Under the pieces are notes generated by a model. The model saw only the letters and a list, made by a program, of their open reading frames with translations, was not told the origin of the DNA and did not search any database. Position numbers and translations under genes: made by a program. From positions 18,144 to 82,143 of the forward strand of contig NZ_AOLM01000017.1 in the NCBI RefSeq assembly GCF_000337835.1: a DNA stretch of 64,000 bases. Direction: 5' to 3'. Origin of the DNA: Haloferax sulfurifontis ATCC BAA-897. Its GTDB lineage: Archaea > Halobacteriota > Halobacteria > Halobacteriales > Haloferacaceae. Each line of letters opens with the position of its first letter. The stretch's first letter is position 1. Below, in pieces: positions 15,900-25,450 of the stretch.

Positions 15900-16945
15900 G
15901 CAATCACCCCCACGATGATGGCCGTGAGAACCAGGTTGGCGAAGGAGAGTACGAGCATCCCCTTCCAACCGATTTCGAGGAACTGATCGACGCGAAGGCG
16001 CGGCACCGCAGAGCGCGCCCACTGGGTGAACAGGAAGAACGCCCAGATTTTGATGGTGAACCAGACGAATCCGGGAAGCACCGGACCAGCCGGACCGCCG
16101 AGGAACAGGGTCGCCGCGATAGCGCCGCCGAGGAAGATGTGGATGAACTCACCGAGGTAGATGAGCACGAAGTAGACCGAGGAGTACTCGGTCTGATACC
16201 CGGCGACGATTTCGGTCGGCGCTTCGGGGATGTCGAACGGGTTGCGGCCGACCTCCGCGAGGTTCGCGATGACGAACAGCGCGAACGCGAATGGGTTGAC
16301 GAACGCGAACCACGTCGGAATCGTCACGCCCGCGACCGAAAGCAGTGGTTCGGCCTGCACGGCGACGATTTCGCTCATCCGGAGCGAGCCGGCGAAGATG
16401 ACGACCGAGGCCGCCGTGATGACGAGCGGAATCTCGTAGGCGATGTTGGCCGCGACGGCGCGGAGCGCGCCGATAAGCGAGAACTTGTTGTTCGATGCGT
16501 AGCCGGTCATGACGATGCCCAGCGAGGCGATAGACGCCGCGGCGAAGGCGAACGCGAGGCCGGTCTCGGGGTCGGCGAGCTGGATGCCGTTCCCCATCGG
16601 GATGACGGCGAACCCGAGCAGTGCGGAGAAGGGGATGACCATCGGCGCGAGGTCCCACGCGGGACGGTCGACGCCCTCGGGAACGATGAGTTCCTTCGAC
16701 AGGAGTCGGACCGCGTCCGTGACGATGGTCAAGAGGCCGAACGGACCGATTCGGTTGACCGCGATGCGGTCACCGAAGGCGGCTGTAATCTTCCGCTTGG
16801 CCCACGGTCCGGCGAACGCCGTCATGATGAGCATGATGTTGGCGACGAGGAACGCGCCGACGAGTCCGCCGACGACGTCACCGAGGACGCCTTCGAGACC
16901 GAGGAGGCCGCTGACCGTGTCCGGAAGAACTGCCTGCAGACTCAT
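15896..16945 (-). CDS. nuoH: NADH dehydrogenase-like complex subunit H
   Basis: The 349-residue, roughly eight-helix subunit forms the membrane floor of the quinone chamber. Diagnostic loops are visible: KRKITAAFGDRIAVNRIGP near the N-terminus, RNPFDIPEAPTEIVAGYQTEY in the middle and the C-terminal RVDQFLEIGWKG. Charged residues in these loops belong to the E-channel. The start overlaps the nuoCD stop by one base and the stop overlaps nuoI by four bases. Confidence 0.96.
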   Translation of the reverse strand: MSLQAVLPDTVSGLLGLEGVLGDVVGGLVGAFLVANIMLIMTAFAGPWAKRKITAAFGDRIAVNRIGPFGLLTIVTDAVRLLSKELIVPEGVDRPAWDLAPMVIPFSALLGFAVIPMGNGIQLADPETGLAFAFAAASIASLGIVMTGYASNNKFSLIGALRAVAANIAYEIPLVITAASVVIFAGSLRMSEIVAVQAEPLLSVAGVTIPTWFAFVNPFAFALFVIANLAEVGRNPFDIPEAPTEIVAGYQTEYSSVYFVLIYLGEFIHIFLGGAIAATLFLGGPAGPVLPGFVWFTIKIWAFFLFTQWARSAVPRLRVDQFLEIGWKGMLVLSFANLVLTAIIVGVIA

Positions 16946-18621
16946 TACCGGTCCACCTCTCCGAGGACGATGTCGAGACTGCCGAGCGAGGCAATCATGT
17001 CCGGGATGTACTCACCCTCGGACATCTCGGGGAGCGTCTGCAGGTTCGAGAAACACGGGCTTCGAATCTTGAAGCGGGCCGGCTTGTCCGTGCCGTCGGC
17101 GCGGATGTAGATGCCGAGTTCGCCCTTCGCGCCTTCGACGGCGCGGTAGATTTCCGTGTCCTCGTCGGGCTTGAGGGTGCGCGGAACGTTGGCCTGGATG
17201 TTCCGCTCGTCTTCGGGCCAGTCTTCGAGGAGGTCGACACACTGCTGGATGATCTTGGCCGACTCCTCGACCTCGCGCATGCGCACGAGCAGGCGCGAGA
17301 AGTTGTCGCAACCGTCCTCGACGACGACGTCCCAGTCGAGTTCGTCGTAGTAGCCGTAGGAGTCGTCGCGCCGGAGGTCGTAGTCGATGCCGGAGCCGCG
17401 GGCGACCGGGCCGGTCGCGCCGTAGCTCTTTGCGACTTCCGGCGGCAGGACGCCCGTGCCGACCGTGCGGGCCTGCAGAATCTCGTTCGAGGTGATCATG
17501 TCGTGGTACTCCTCGAGCGCCTGCGGAAGCCCGTCGAGGAAGTCACGAACCTTCTCGAAGAACTCCTCGCGGGGTTCGGGGAGGTCCCAGACGACCCCGC
17601 CGAGCCGGAAGTAGTTGAACATCATGCGCTGACCGGTGAGGTCTTCGAGGATGTTCTGGACGATTTCGCGGTCCCGCATGGCGTACATGAAGATGGCCGT
17701 GAAGTCGCCGTACACGTCCAGCGCGAACGTGCCGAGCGCGATCATGTGCGACGCGATGCGGCACAGTTCCGCGCCCATCGTGCGGATGATCTGGGCGTAC
17801 TCGGGGACTTCGATGTCCGCGAGGTCCTCCGCGGTGCGGGCGTAGGCCCACTCGTTCAGGAGGCCGGCCGAGATGTAGTCCCAGCGGTCGGGGTACGGCA
17901 TAATCTGGTGCCGGTAGGTCCCCTGCTGGCACATCTGCTCTTCACAGCGGTGGAGGTAGCCGATGTCGGCGTCGAGGTCGACGACCTGCTCACCGTCGAC
18001 GACGGTCTCGACGTGCAGCACGCCGTGGGTCGCCGGGTGGTGGGGACCGATGTTGATGTACATCGTGTTGCTGTCCCCCGCGGCGCGGTGGTCCTCCTCC
18101 AGCGGGTTGGCGTGCTCGCGGAGCGTCGCTATCTGCGGGCGGTCCTGGTCGTAGTCGAGTCCGAGCGGGTGACCCTGCCACGTGTCGGGCAGGAGGATGC
18201 GACGCAGGTCCGGGTGGTCTTCGTACTGGATGCCGACGAGGTCGTACGCCTCCCGTTCGTGCCAGTCGGCCGTCCGGAACACTGGCTCGGCGGACTGACT
18301 GACCGGGTTGTCCTTCGACGTGGGCACGACGACCGAGACCTCGTCGGTCCGGTCGTCGAACTTCGTCAGGTGATAGATGGACTCGTAGCGGTCCTCGTAC
18401 TCCTGTGCGGTCACACACGAGAGGTGGTCGAAGCCGGCCTCGTCGCGGAGCTTGAACAGCGCGTCTTGGACCTCGTCGGGACGGATGACGAGGCCGGGCG
18501 CGTTCATGTGCTCTTCGCGGCCGACGACGAGGTCGCCGAGCAGGTCGGCGAGTTCGTCGCCGCGGCTGACGCCCGATTCGAGTTCCGCGGGCTCGTCGGA
18601 CTGTTGTTCTTCGAGGCTCAT
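16945..18621 (-). CDS. nuoCD: NADH dehydrogenase-like complex subunit CD fusion
   Basis: The 558-residue fusion has a NuoC (30-kDa) domain at about residues 30-175, ending in the HEREAYDLVGIQYEDHPDLR signature, and a NuoD (49-kDa) domain from about 184 beginning with NIGPHHPATHG. The quinone-site His in that motif and Tyr249 in DRWDYIS are present, so the copy appears functional. It has four-base overlap with nuoB and one-base overlap with nuoH. A broken paralog lies at 33437-35134 and makes a useful comparison. Confidence 0.96.
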   Translation of the reverse strand: MSLEEQQSDEPAELESGVSRGDELADLLGDLVVGREEHMNAPGLVIRPDEVQDALFKLRDEAGFDHLSCVTAQEYEDRYESIYHLTKFDDRTDEVSVVVPTSKDNPVSQSAEPVFRTADWHEREAYDLVGIQYEDHPDLRRILLPDTWQGHPLGLDYDQDRPQIATLREHANPLEEDHRAAGDSNTMYINIGPHHPATHGVLHVETVVDGEQVVDLDADIGYLHRCEEQMCQQGTYRHQIMPYPDRWDYISAGLLNEWAYARTAEDLADIEVPEYAQIIRTMGAELCRIASHMIALGTFALDVYGDFTAIFMYAMRDREIVQNILEDLTGQRMMFNYFRLGGVVWDLPEPREEFFEKVRDFLDGLPQALEEYHDMITSNEILQARTVGTGVLPPEVAKSYGATGPVARGSGIDYDLRRDDSYGYYDELDWDVVVEDGCDNFSRLLVRMREVEESAKIIQQCVDLLEDWPEDERNIQANVPRTLKPDEDTEIYRAVEGAKGELGIYIRADGTDKPARFKIRSPCFSNLQTLPEMSEGEYIPDMIASLGSLDIVLGEVDR

Positions 18622-19319
18622 GGCGAATCAGCCCAGTTGTACCGCATGACGAGGTCGTCTTCGTCGATCTGCGCGGCGAGTTTGTCGACGATTTCGTCGG
18701 ATTCGAGGTCGCCGAACTGCTCGAGTTCGTACGGCTTGACCGTCACCGGGCTGGACTCGCCGTTCGCGATGCGCTCTTGGAGCTTCGCGATACCGTAGAT
18801 GAGCGCCTCCGGGCGCGGCGGACAGCCGGGGATGTGGATGTCCACCGGGATGACCTCCTCTGCGCCCTTGATGACGTTGTAGCCCTCCTGGAACGGGCCG
18901 CCGGAAATCGTACACGACCCCATGCCGACGACGAACTTCGGTTCGGGCATCTGGTCGTAGACGCGCTTCATGCGCGGGGCGAACTTCGAGACGATCGTCC
19001 CCGGCACGATAATCACGTCGGCCTGTCGCGGCGACGCGCGCGGCACACCCGCCGCGAACCGGTCCAAGTCGTGCTTGATCGCGTAGGTGTGCATCATCTC
19101 GATGCTGCAGCAGGCGATACCGAACTGCAACATGAACATCGAGGAGCCGCGGACCCAGTTCATGAACTTGTCGAACTTCGTGAGGATGAACGGTGACGAG
19201 CCGAACGCCTCCCGAAGCTTCGAGTTGAACCGGTCGTCAGCCCCCGCCATGCGGGCGTCGCGGGTCTCGGTCTGTACCTGTGTATCGTCCGTGACGAATG
19301 GCTTCTGTTCGCTACTCAT
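18618..19319 (-). CDS. nuoB: NADH dehydrogenase-like complex subunit B, cluster N2
   Basis: The 233-residue subunit binds terminal cluster N2. The ligand motifs are FGIACCSIEMM (paired Cys), VGMGSCTISGG and IPGCPPRPEALIYG. An extended N-terminus of about 40 residues, rich in Thr and charged residues, precedes the core, as in other haloarchaeal NuoB proteins. It follows nuoA with a four-base overlap. It transfers electrons to quinone at the interface with NuoD. Confidence 0.96.
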   Translation of the reverse strand: MSSEQKPFVTDDTQVQTETRDARMAGADDRFNSKLREAFGSSPFILTKFDKFMNWVRGSSMFMLQFGIACCSIEMMHTYAIKHDLDRFAAGVPRASPRQADVIIVPGTIVSKFAPRMKRVYDQMPEPKFVVGMGSCTISGGPFQEGYNVIKGAEEVIPVDIHIPGCPPRPEALIYGIAKLQERIANGESSPVTVKPYELEQFGDLESDEIVDKLAAQIDEDDLVMRYNWADSP

Positions 19320-19732
19320 GCATCTTGTCTCTCTGTCTTACGACGACTTGCCTGCGGGCTTTTGACCCACTTGACAGCGCCGTTGCGCCACGCCCAGACG
19401 AGGCCGACGACGAGGACGCCGATGAAAACGAGCATCGGCGTCAGAATCGTCGCCAGCGACGCGCCCTGTTCGAGGGCCGAGCGGTAAATGACCGTCCAGG
19501 GGAAAATCAGGACGGTCTCGATGTCGAACACGAGGAACAGCAGCGCGACCATGTAGTACTGAATGTTAAACTGGACGCGCGCCGTGCCTGTCGGCACCTC
19601 ACCACTCTCGTACGTGGCACTCTTTCCTTGTTCCGGTACGCTTGGGCGAAGCAGCGCCGACACCGCCATCATCGCGAGCGGTATGCCGACACCAACCAGC
19701 CCCATCGCACCGATTGCAATCCAATCACTCAT
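19316..19732 (-). CDS. nuoA: NADH dehydrogenase-like complex subunit A
   Basis: This 138-residue, three-helix subunit is the first gene of the operon. Its KSATYESGEVPTGTARVQFN loop and FLVFDIETVLIFPWTV segment (the conserved Asp and Glu in the second helix) are diagnostic of NuoA/ND3. The ATG lies about 18 bases after the transcription start expected from the TATA box at 19772-19779. The whole operon is transcribed leftward. Confidence 0.95.
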   Translation of the reverse strand: MSDWIAIGAMGLVGVGIPLAMMAVSALLRPSVPEQGKSATYESGEVPTGTARVQFNIQYYMVALLFLVFDIETVLIFPWTVIYRSALEQGASLATILTPMLVFIGVLVVGLVWAWRNGAVKWVKSPQASRRKTERQDA

Positions 19733-19771
19733 GCCGTGTCTCCCTGACGTGCGGCGGTTAGAAGCGCTCCC

Positions 19772-19779
19772 CTATAAAC
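19772..19779 (-). promoter_or_regulatory. TATA box of the nuo operon
   Basis: On the minus strand the sequence GTTTATAG is centred about 43 bases before the nuoA ATG, predicting a short leader of some 15-20 bases. No other convincing promoter is seen in the 199-base nuoA-purE spacer on this strand. Confidence 0.55.
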
Positions 19780-19931
19780 ATTGATTTGTGTGTTTCGGGC
19801 GCGAGAGGGCTTCTATTTGGAAAATACGCGAGAGACGCCCGGAACCCCGCGCGGGCGGGGTTTCGACGCCGGTAGCGACCCCTGCTGACGAAAAAACGAC
19901 CGCGCGGCAACGGGTGGCGAGACGCGCCCCG

Positions 19932-20543
19932 CTACCGCGACTCGCGGAAGCCGGCGACCCCGAGGTCGTGGAGCGCGGCCGAGGTCTCGGCCACGTCGGA
20001 AACGAGTTCTTCGTGGTAGTCGACGAGTCGGTCTTCGAGTTCGGGGTGGCCGCGGGAGAGCGCCTGTACCGCCGACAGCGCCGCGTTGAACGACTTACCG
20101 GCGTCGACCGCGACGATGGGCGCGCCCGTCGGCATCCCGATGACCGAGTCGACCGACTTCTCCTGGACGGGGACGCCGACGACCGGAATCGGGTACGCGA
20201 TGGAGGCGGTCATGTTCGGCAGGTCCGCGGACTTGCCGCCCGCGCCGGCGATGATGACCTCGACGCCGCGGTCGCGCGCGGTGTCGCCGTAGGCGTACAT
20301 CAGGTCCGGCGTCCGGTGCGCGGAGACGACGTACGTCTCGTAGGTGAATCGCTCCTCGGGCGGCGCGTCGAAGTCCGTCTGCTCGCCGAACCCGAGCGTG
20401 TCCAGCGCCTCGTGCGCGCCGGACATCACGTCGAGGTCGGAGTCAGACCCCATGATGATGCCCACGTCGGGCGTCGTCTCGGGGTCGCGGTCGGCGTCGG
20501 CCTGTGCGTGCAGTTCGTCGATGAGGTCCCGTTCTGTCGTCAT
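19932..20543 (-). CDS. purE: 5-(carboxyamino)imidazole ribonucleotide mutase
   Basis: The 203-residue protein contains the PurE signatures IIMGSDSDLDVM (about residues 29-40), YVVSAHRTPDLMYAYG with the catalytic His, and IIAGAGGKSADLPNM. It interconverts N5-CAIR and CAIR in purine synthesis, as the partner of PurK. An N-terminal extension of about 25 acidic residues precedes the core. The gene follows purK with a 30-base spacer on the same strand, so they are probably co-transcribed. Confidence 0.95.
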   Translation of the reverse strand: MTTERDLIDELHAQADADRDPETTPDVGIIMGSDSDLDVMSGAHEALDTLGFGEQTDFDAPPEERFTYETYVVSAHRTPDLMYAYGDTARDRGVEVIIAGAGGKSADLPNMTASIAYPIPVVGVPVQEKSVDSVIGMPTGAPIVAVDAGKSFNAALSAVQALSRGHPELEDRLVDYHEELVSDVAETSAALHDLGVAGFRESR

Positions 20544-20573
20544 AGGTCCAGTAGTGTCGTGATCGGTCGTCGG

Positions 20574-21722
20574 TCAGTCGAAGTGCAGTCCGTCGCGGAG
20601 CTCGCGTGCGCGTGCGAGAAGGGTTTCGAGGGCGGCGTCATCGTCGCCGACGGCGGTGAGGTGGCCCATCTTTCGCAGGGGCCGAACCTCGTCTTTGCCG
20701 TACCAGTGCAGCGAGACGCCGGATTCGGCGAGGGCGTCGTCGAGACCGCCGAGTCGCGCTGGCTGGCTCTCGTCGACCGTGCCGAGGACGTTCGCCATCA
20801 CGGTGGGCGACCGGCGGGTCGTCGCGCCGAGGGGCCACCCGAGGACGGCGCGGACGTGCTGTTCGAACTGCGAGGAGAGCGCGCCCTCGATGGTCCAGTG
20901 GCCGGAGTTGTGCGGGCGCGGGGCGACCTCGTTGACGAGCACGTCGCCGTCCGGTGTCTCGAACAGTTCGATGCCGAAGACGCCGCGGCCTGGCAGATGC
21001 GAGAGCACCTCGCGGGCGACGCGGTCGGCCTCCTCGCGCACCGCGTCTGTGGTCCGCGCCGGGACGACGGTCTCGCGGAGAATCTCCTCCTCGTGGACGT
21101 TCTCGCCCACGGGGAACGTCCGAATCTCGTCTTCGCCGCGGACGCCGATGACAGAGAGTTCGCGCTCGAAGTCGACGAACGCCTCGGCCATCGCCGGGCC
21201 GCCGACCTCCTCGATGGCGGCCTCGGCGTCGTCGGGGTCGGTCACGGGAACGTTCCCGCGGCCGTCGTAGCCGCCGGTCCGGGCTTTCAGCATAACCGAG
21301 CCGAACTCGTCGAGCGCGTCGCGGAGGTCGGCCGCGTCGTCGACGCGGTGGAACGGCGGAATCGGGATGCCCGCCTCGCCGAAGGTGTCCTTCTGGACCA
21401 GTTTGTCCTCGATGGTCCGGAGCGCGTCGGGCGAGGGGTGGACCGCGATTCCCTCCTCGGCGGCCAGCTCGTCGAGCAGGTCGGGGTCGGCGAGCTCGAT
21501 TTCGAACGTCAGCGCGTCGGCCCGCGCGGCGAGTTCCGCCATCGCCTCGGGGTCGTCGAAGTCGCCGACGATCTGGTCGGCGACGGCCGACGCCGGGCAG
21601 TCGGGTGTCGGGTCGAGCACGACGATGTCGACGCCGAGCGGTGCGGCGGCCTCGCCGAGCATGCGCCCGAGCTGGCCCCCACCGACGACGCCGAGCGTGG
21701 GTCCGGGTACGGTGACGGTCAC
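20574..21722 (-). CDS. purK: 5-(carboxyamino)imidazole ribonucleotide synthase
   Basis: The 382-residue ATP-grasp enzyme starts MTVTVPGPTLGVVGGGQLG with the N-terminal PurK signature GGGQLGRML. Later motifs include KARTGGYDGRGN (ATP-grasp) and NEVAPRPHNSGHWTIEGA. It makes N5-CAIR from AIR, ATP and bicarbonate. The GTG at 21722 is preferred over the ATG at 21749: a TTTATG TATA-like element is centred about 27 bases before this GTG and overlaps that ATG, indicating a leaderless transcript from the GTG. It is first in a purK-purE unit. Confidence 0.93.
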   Translation of the reverse strand: MTVTVPGPTLGVVGGGQLGRMLGEAAAPLGVDIVVLDPTPDCPASAVADQIVGDFDDPEAMAELAARADALTFEIELADPDLLDELAAEEGIAVHPSPDALRTIEDKLVQKDTFGEAGIPIPPFHRVDDAADLRDALDEFGSVMLKARTGGYDGRGNVPVTDPDDAEAAIEEVGGPAMAEAFVDFERELSVIGVRGEDEIRTFPVGENVHEEEILRETVVPARTTDAVREEADRVAREVLSHLPGRGVFGIELFETPDGDVLVNEVAPRPHNSGHWTIEGALSSQFEQHVRAVLGWPLGATTRRSPTVMANVLGTVDESQPARLGGLDDALAESGVSLHWYGKDEVRPLRKMGHLTAVGDDDAALETLLARARELRDGLHFD

Positions 21723-21891
21723 AGTCGCGGATTCAGTACGTCGGTGCATAAACGTTGCCACATTCGGTGTCCAGATGTGCATGAGCGTGGATAAAATAGG
21801 ACAGAATCGACGCCGACCGCGCCGGACGCTCGCGGCGCTCACCCCGGTCGAACGCGAGAAAAACCGGAGCGGTCGAACGTCCCGACCGGCG

Positions 21892-23640
21892 TCAGCCCCG
21901 CGTCTCGTTCGCGGCGGCGAGGGCGTCCTCGTCGATGAAGACGACCACGTCCTCGCTCCAGAGCTTGAAGGCGTGCTGGCGCGCGACGTAGCCGTCGAGT
22001 TCGGATTCGAGTTCGGCGCGGTCCCACTCGTAGGCGACGACGACCGGCGGCGCGTCGGCGGTCACCTCGGAGACGTTCGCGTCGGGCGCGCTACTGGTTC
22101 GCTCGACGTCCGCGCCCTCGAAGTACCACGGGAGCGGGAGGCGGCTGTGCCACGACGGCCCGCCGAGGGGGTCCGACTCGTTTGCGACGTAGAAGTGGGT
22201 CTCGTCGCTGTCCGGCGGGCGTGTGCCGTACAGGAGCACGTCGGTGCCGTCGTTGGCGGCCGACACGCGTGCCACGTCGTCGAGGGTGGCCTTGAGGTCG
22301 TTTTCGGGTTGGGCCCACTGGAGCACCTCGCTGTCGTCGTCGGTCGAGGCGTTCCAGTAGTCGACGTTCGCGGCCGCGACGCCGCCGACCGAGGCGACGA
22401 GGACGAGCGCCGCGAGACCGACGCCGACCGCGTCTTTACTGTCGAGCGCCCGCGCGCCGGAGCGGAAGACGAACGCCGCGCCGACCGCGGCGGGAATCGC
22501 GAGCGGGACGACAGCGTGGACGACGACCCACGGCGCTTGGATGTCGGTCGCCAGCGGGTAGCCGAAGATGCTCACGACGCCCCAGTAGGTGGCGAAGGCG
22601 ACGAGCCACCGGATTCGACCGGCGACGACGCCGTAGCGGTCCACGACGACGCCGACGAGCGCGAAGACGATGAGCACCGGCGCGCCGTAGACGAACGTTT
22701 CGAGGAAGTCCTTCAGATACGGGAGGTACTCGTGAGACTGGTGGCTCCCGCCGAGCCAACTGCCGACCATCTCGGAGGCCGCGCCGACGGTCCCGGCTTC
22801 GAGCACCGGGAGCATCGGGACGGAGCCGCCGAGCGCGTTCCAGAGGCCGGGCCGCGGCGCGTAGAAGAAGACGAAGACGACGAGGAACGCGAGCAGGCCG
22901 CCGAGGACGCCCGCGGCGTAGCGAACCGCGCCGTAGCCGAGACTGCCGGCCCCGCGTGCGCGGAGTCGGTCGCGGAGGCTCGCCGGCAACTCCGAAAAGA
23001 GGATGTCGCGGGCTGACTCGCCGGCCGAGGTGCGGGCGAGCAGTCGGTGGTCGAACACGAGGAACGCCGCCCCGAGGAAACACGCGAGGTAGACGACGTA
23101 GTTCTCCTTCGTCGCCGACCCGGTCGCAAAGGAGACGCCCGCGGGGATGAGGTACGCGAGGCGGCCGGTGTCGTACGCGCGGACGACGAAGCCGAGCGCG
23201 ACGAACGAGAAGGCGGCCACGAGCACGTCGTTGCGCATGAACCGCGAGTAGTAGACCAAAATCGGGTTCGCCGCGAGGAAGACCGCGAGCGCGACCATCT
23301 CGTCGCGGCGGAGGTGCTCGCGGAACAGCCAGACCGAAAGCGGGAGCAGGCCGCCGACGAGCGCCACCGGGAGCCGAGCCGTGAAGTCCGCCGCCGGCAG
23401 GACCGCAAAGAGGTAGTCGTTGACGACGGGGAGAAACGGGCCGTGGATGATGGGCCGGTAGGAGAACTCGCCGGTCTCGTGATAGCGCAGAATCCAGTAG
23501 CCGACGCGGCCTTCGTCCCAGTGGAAGATGCGACCGCCGAGGTCGACGAGGCGGACGAGGAGGGCGAGGGCCGCCACGCCGAGAATCGCCAGGAGGGCGC
23601 GGGACCGAGCGACCGTCTCGGTCCCACTGTCAGTACTCAT
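21892..23640 (-). CDS. Multi-spanning glycosyltransferase-39-like membrane protein (TIGR03663 type)
   Basis: The 582-residue protein has about eleven or twelve hydrophobic segments. Its N-terminus, RIFHWDEGRVGYWILRY, and GEFSYRPIIHGPFLPVVNDYLF resemble the first-loop acidic motif and following region of GT39-type proteins related to dolichol-phosphate-mannose transferases; I recognise it as the haloarchaeal TIGR03663 group. Such proteins are thought to act in glycan transfer or lipid-linked sugar handling at the membrane. The C-terminal 150 residues form a soluble, probably extracytoplasmic domain. The start at 23640 is an ATG just before the first helix. Substrate unknown. Confidence 0.8.
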   Translation of the reverse strand: MSTDSGTETVARSRALLAILGVAALALLVRLVDLGGRIFHWDEGRVGYWILRYHETGEFSYRPIIHGPFLPVVNDYLFAVLPAADFTARLPVALVGGLLPLSVWLFREHLRRDEMVALAVFLAANPILVYYSRFMRNDVLVAAFSFVALGFVVRAYDTGRLAYLIPAGVSFATGSATKENYVVYLACFLGAAFLVFDHRLLARTSAGESARDILFSELPASLRDRLRARGAGSLGYGAVRYAAGVLGGLLAFLVVFVFFYAPRPGLWNALGGSVPMLPVLEAGTVGAASEMVGSWLGGSHQSHEYLPYLKDFLETFVYGAPVLIVFALVGVVVDRYGVVAGRIRWLVAFATYWGVVSIFGYPLATDIQAPWVVVHAVVPLAIPAAVGAAFVFRSGARALDSKDAVGVGLAALVLVASVGGVAAANVDYWNASTDDDSEVLQWAQPENDLKATLDDVARVSAANDGTDVLLYGTRPPDSDETHFYVANESDPLGGPSWHSRLPLPWYFEGADVERTSSAPDANVSEVTADAPPVVVAYEWDRAELESELDGYVARQHAFKLWSEDVVVFIDEDALAAANETRG

Positions 23641-23719
23641 GCCCACCCATCGCGACGCCGACAATACAACTTTTGTGCTTGGTCGTCGCCGGGACCAAAT
23701 TCGGTCGGTGTCGGTAGTT

Positions 23720-23728
23720 CTTTTATCC
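23720..23728 (+). promoter_or_regulatory. TATA box of ribH-aminotransferase unit
   Basis: CTTTTATCC is centred about 24-25 bases before the ribH ATG at 23748, as for leaderless haloarchaeal transcripts. Confidence 0.6.
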
Positions 23729-23747
23729 GAGACGGGAAGGGTCGGCC

Positions 23748-24152
23748 ATGGTCTCTCTCGGACTCGTCGTGGCCCGATTCAACTCGTCGGTCACGGAGCA
23801 GATGGAGGAGGCGGCCCGCGACGCGGCCGCCGAGCGCGACGCGGAGGTCGTCGAAACGATTCAGGTCCCCGGGGCGTACGACTCGCCGCTCGCGGCCGAC
23901 CGACTCGCCCGCCGCGACGACGTCGACGCCGTCGCGGTCGTCGGCGCAATCGTCACCGGCGACACCGACCACGACCGCGTCATCGCCGACGCGACCGCGA
24001 AGTCGCTGACGGAGGTCTCGCTGGACCGCGACAAACCCGTCTCCTTCGGCGTCTCCGGCCCCGGCATGAGCGGCGCTGAAGCGCGCGAACGCGTCAGCAA
24101 AGGTGCGGAAGCGGTTTACGCCGCGACCGATATGGTGGAGGCGTTGGCATGA
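23748..24152 (+). CDS. ribH: 6,7-dimethyl-8-ribityllumazine synthase
   Basis: The 134-residue enzyme condenses 5-amino-6-ribitylamino-uracil and dihydroxybutanone phosphate in riboflavin synthesis. It begins VSLGLVVARFNSSVTEQM, contains the PGAYDSPLAADRL substrate loop and GAIVTGDTDHDRVIA with the catalytic His. The length is short compared with bacterial RibH but normal for haloarchaea. The stop overlaps the aminotransferase start by four bases (ATGA), so the genes are translationally coupled. Confidence 0.95.
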   Translation: MVSLGLVVARFNSSVTEQMEEAARDAAAERDAEVVETIQVPGAYDSPLAADRLARRDDVDAVAVVGAIVTGDTDHDRVIADATAKSLTEVSLDRDKPVSFGVSGPGMSGAEARERVSKGAEAVYAATDMVEALA

Positions 24153-25303
24153 ACTTCGATTTCAGCGACCGAGTCGGCCGCGTCGAACCGAGCGCGACGC
24201 TCGCCATCTCGAACCTCGCGAGCGAACTGGAAGCGCAGGGCGAAGACGTCGTCGACCTCTCGGTCGGCGCGCCGGACTTCCCGACCCCGGACAACATCAC
24301 GCAGGCGGCGAAGGACGCCCTCGACGCGGGACACACGAGCTACACCTCGTCGAACGGGATTCCGGAACTCAAGGAAGCCATCGCGGCGAAGCTCCGCGGC
24401 AACGGCGTCGACGCCGAGGCCGACGAGGTCATCGTCACGCCCGGCGGCAAGCAGGCGCTGTTCGAGACGTTCCAGACGCTCGTCGACGACGGCGACGAGG
24501 TCGTGCTCCTCGACCCCGCGTGGGTCTCCTACGAGGCGATGGTCAAACTCGCCGGCGGCACGCTCAGCCGCGTCGACCTCGCCCAGCACGACTTCAAGCT
24601 CGAACCCGCGCTCGACGAACTCGGCGAAACGGTCTCCGACGAGACGAAGCTCCTCGTCGTCAACTCCCCGTCGAACCCGACCGGCGGCGTGTTCTCCGAC
24701 GCGGCGCTCGAAGGCGTCCGCGACCTCGCGGTCGAGCACGACTTCGCCGTCATCTCCGACGAGATTTACGAGCGCATCGTCTACGACGGCTTCGAGCACA
24801 CCTCGCTCGGCTCCCTCGACGGGATGGAAGACCGCACCATCACCATCAACGGCTTCTCGAAGGCGTTCTCGATGACCGGCTGGCGGCTCGGCTACCTCCA
24901 CGCCCCGTCGGACCTCATCGCGCAGGCCGGCAAGCTCCACTCGCATTCGGTCTCCTGTGCCGTGAACTTCGTCCAGCACGCCGGCGTCGAGGCGCTCTCG
25001 GAGCGCACCAACGACTCCGTCGAGGAGATGCGCCAGGCGTTCGAGACCCGCCGCGACATGCTCGTGGACCTCCTCGCCGAACACGACGTCGACGTGGCCG
25101 TCCCGAAGGGCGCGTTCTACATGATGCTCCCCGTCGACGACGACGACCAGGCGTGGTGCGAGGGCGCGATTCAGGACGCGAAGGTGGCGACCGTCCCCGG
25201 AAGCGCCTTCAACGCGCCGGGCTACGCCCGAATCTCGTACGCCGCGAGCGAAGAGCGACTCCGCGAGGCCGTCGAGCGGCTCGCCGAGCACGACTACATC
25301 TGA
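24149..25303 (+). CDS. Class I/II PLP aminotransferase (aspartate aminotransferase-like)
   Basis: The 384-residue protein has all type I-fold aminotransferase marks: PTPDNITQAAKDALDAGHTSY near the N-terminus, NSPSNPTGGVF with the conserved Asn, and the PLP lysine 238 in INGFSKAFSMTGWRLGY. Arg in ARISYAASEERLREA binds the substrate carboxylate. The best match is the archaeal aspartate/aromatic subgroup; the exact amino donor is uncertain. It is coupled to ribH, although no link to riboflavin synthesis is known. Confidence 0.9.
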   Translation: MNFDFSDRVGRVEPSATLAISNLASELEAQGEDVVDLSVGAPDFPTPDNITQAAKDALDAGHTSYTSSNGIPELKEAIAAKLRGNGVDAEADEVIVTPGGKQALFETFQTLVDDGDEVVLLDPAWVSYEAMVKLAGGTLSRVDLAQHDFKLEPALDELGETVSDETKLLVVNSPSNPTGGVFSDAALEGVRDLAVEHDFAVISDEIYERIVYDGFEHTSLGSLDGMEDRTITINGFSKAFSMTGWRLGYLHAPSDLIAQAGKLHSHSVSCAVNFVQHAGVEALSERTNDSVEEMRQAFETRRDMLVDLLAEHDVDVAVPKGAFYMMLPVDDDDQAWCEGAIQDAKVATVPGSAFNAPGYARISYAASEERLREAVERLAEHDYI

Positions 25304-25450
25304 GCCCCCCGCGGCGACCCGGTTTTTGCGGCGGCGTCTCGAACGGCACCCGAACCGTGACTGTCGGTTGAACTGTATGCTAGCGACGAACGTAATTTTT
25401 GCTGTCGTGTCGTTGGTTAGATTTATGTTTGTGACCTTCCATGTAGCATT

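Noticed and set aside
9317..19732. Loss of nuoEFG as a deletion
   Set aside because: All gene junctions are tight and the set matches the standard archaeal 11-gene type, so there is no sign of excision.
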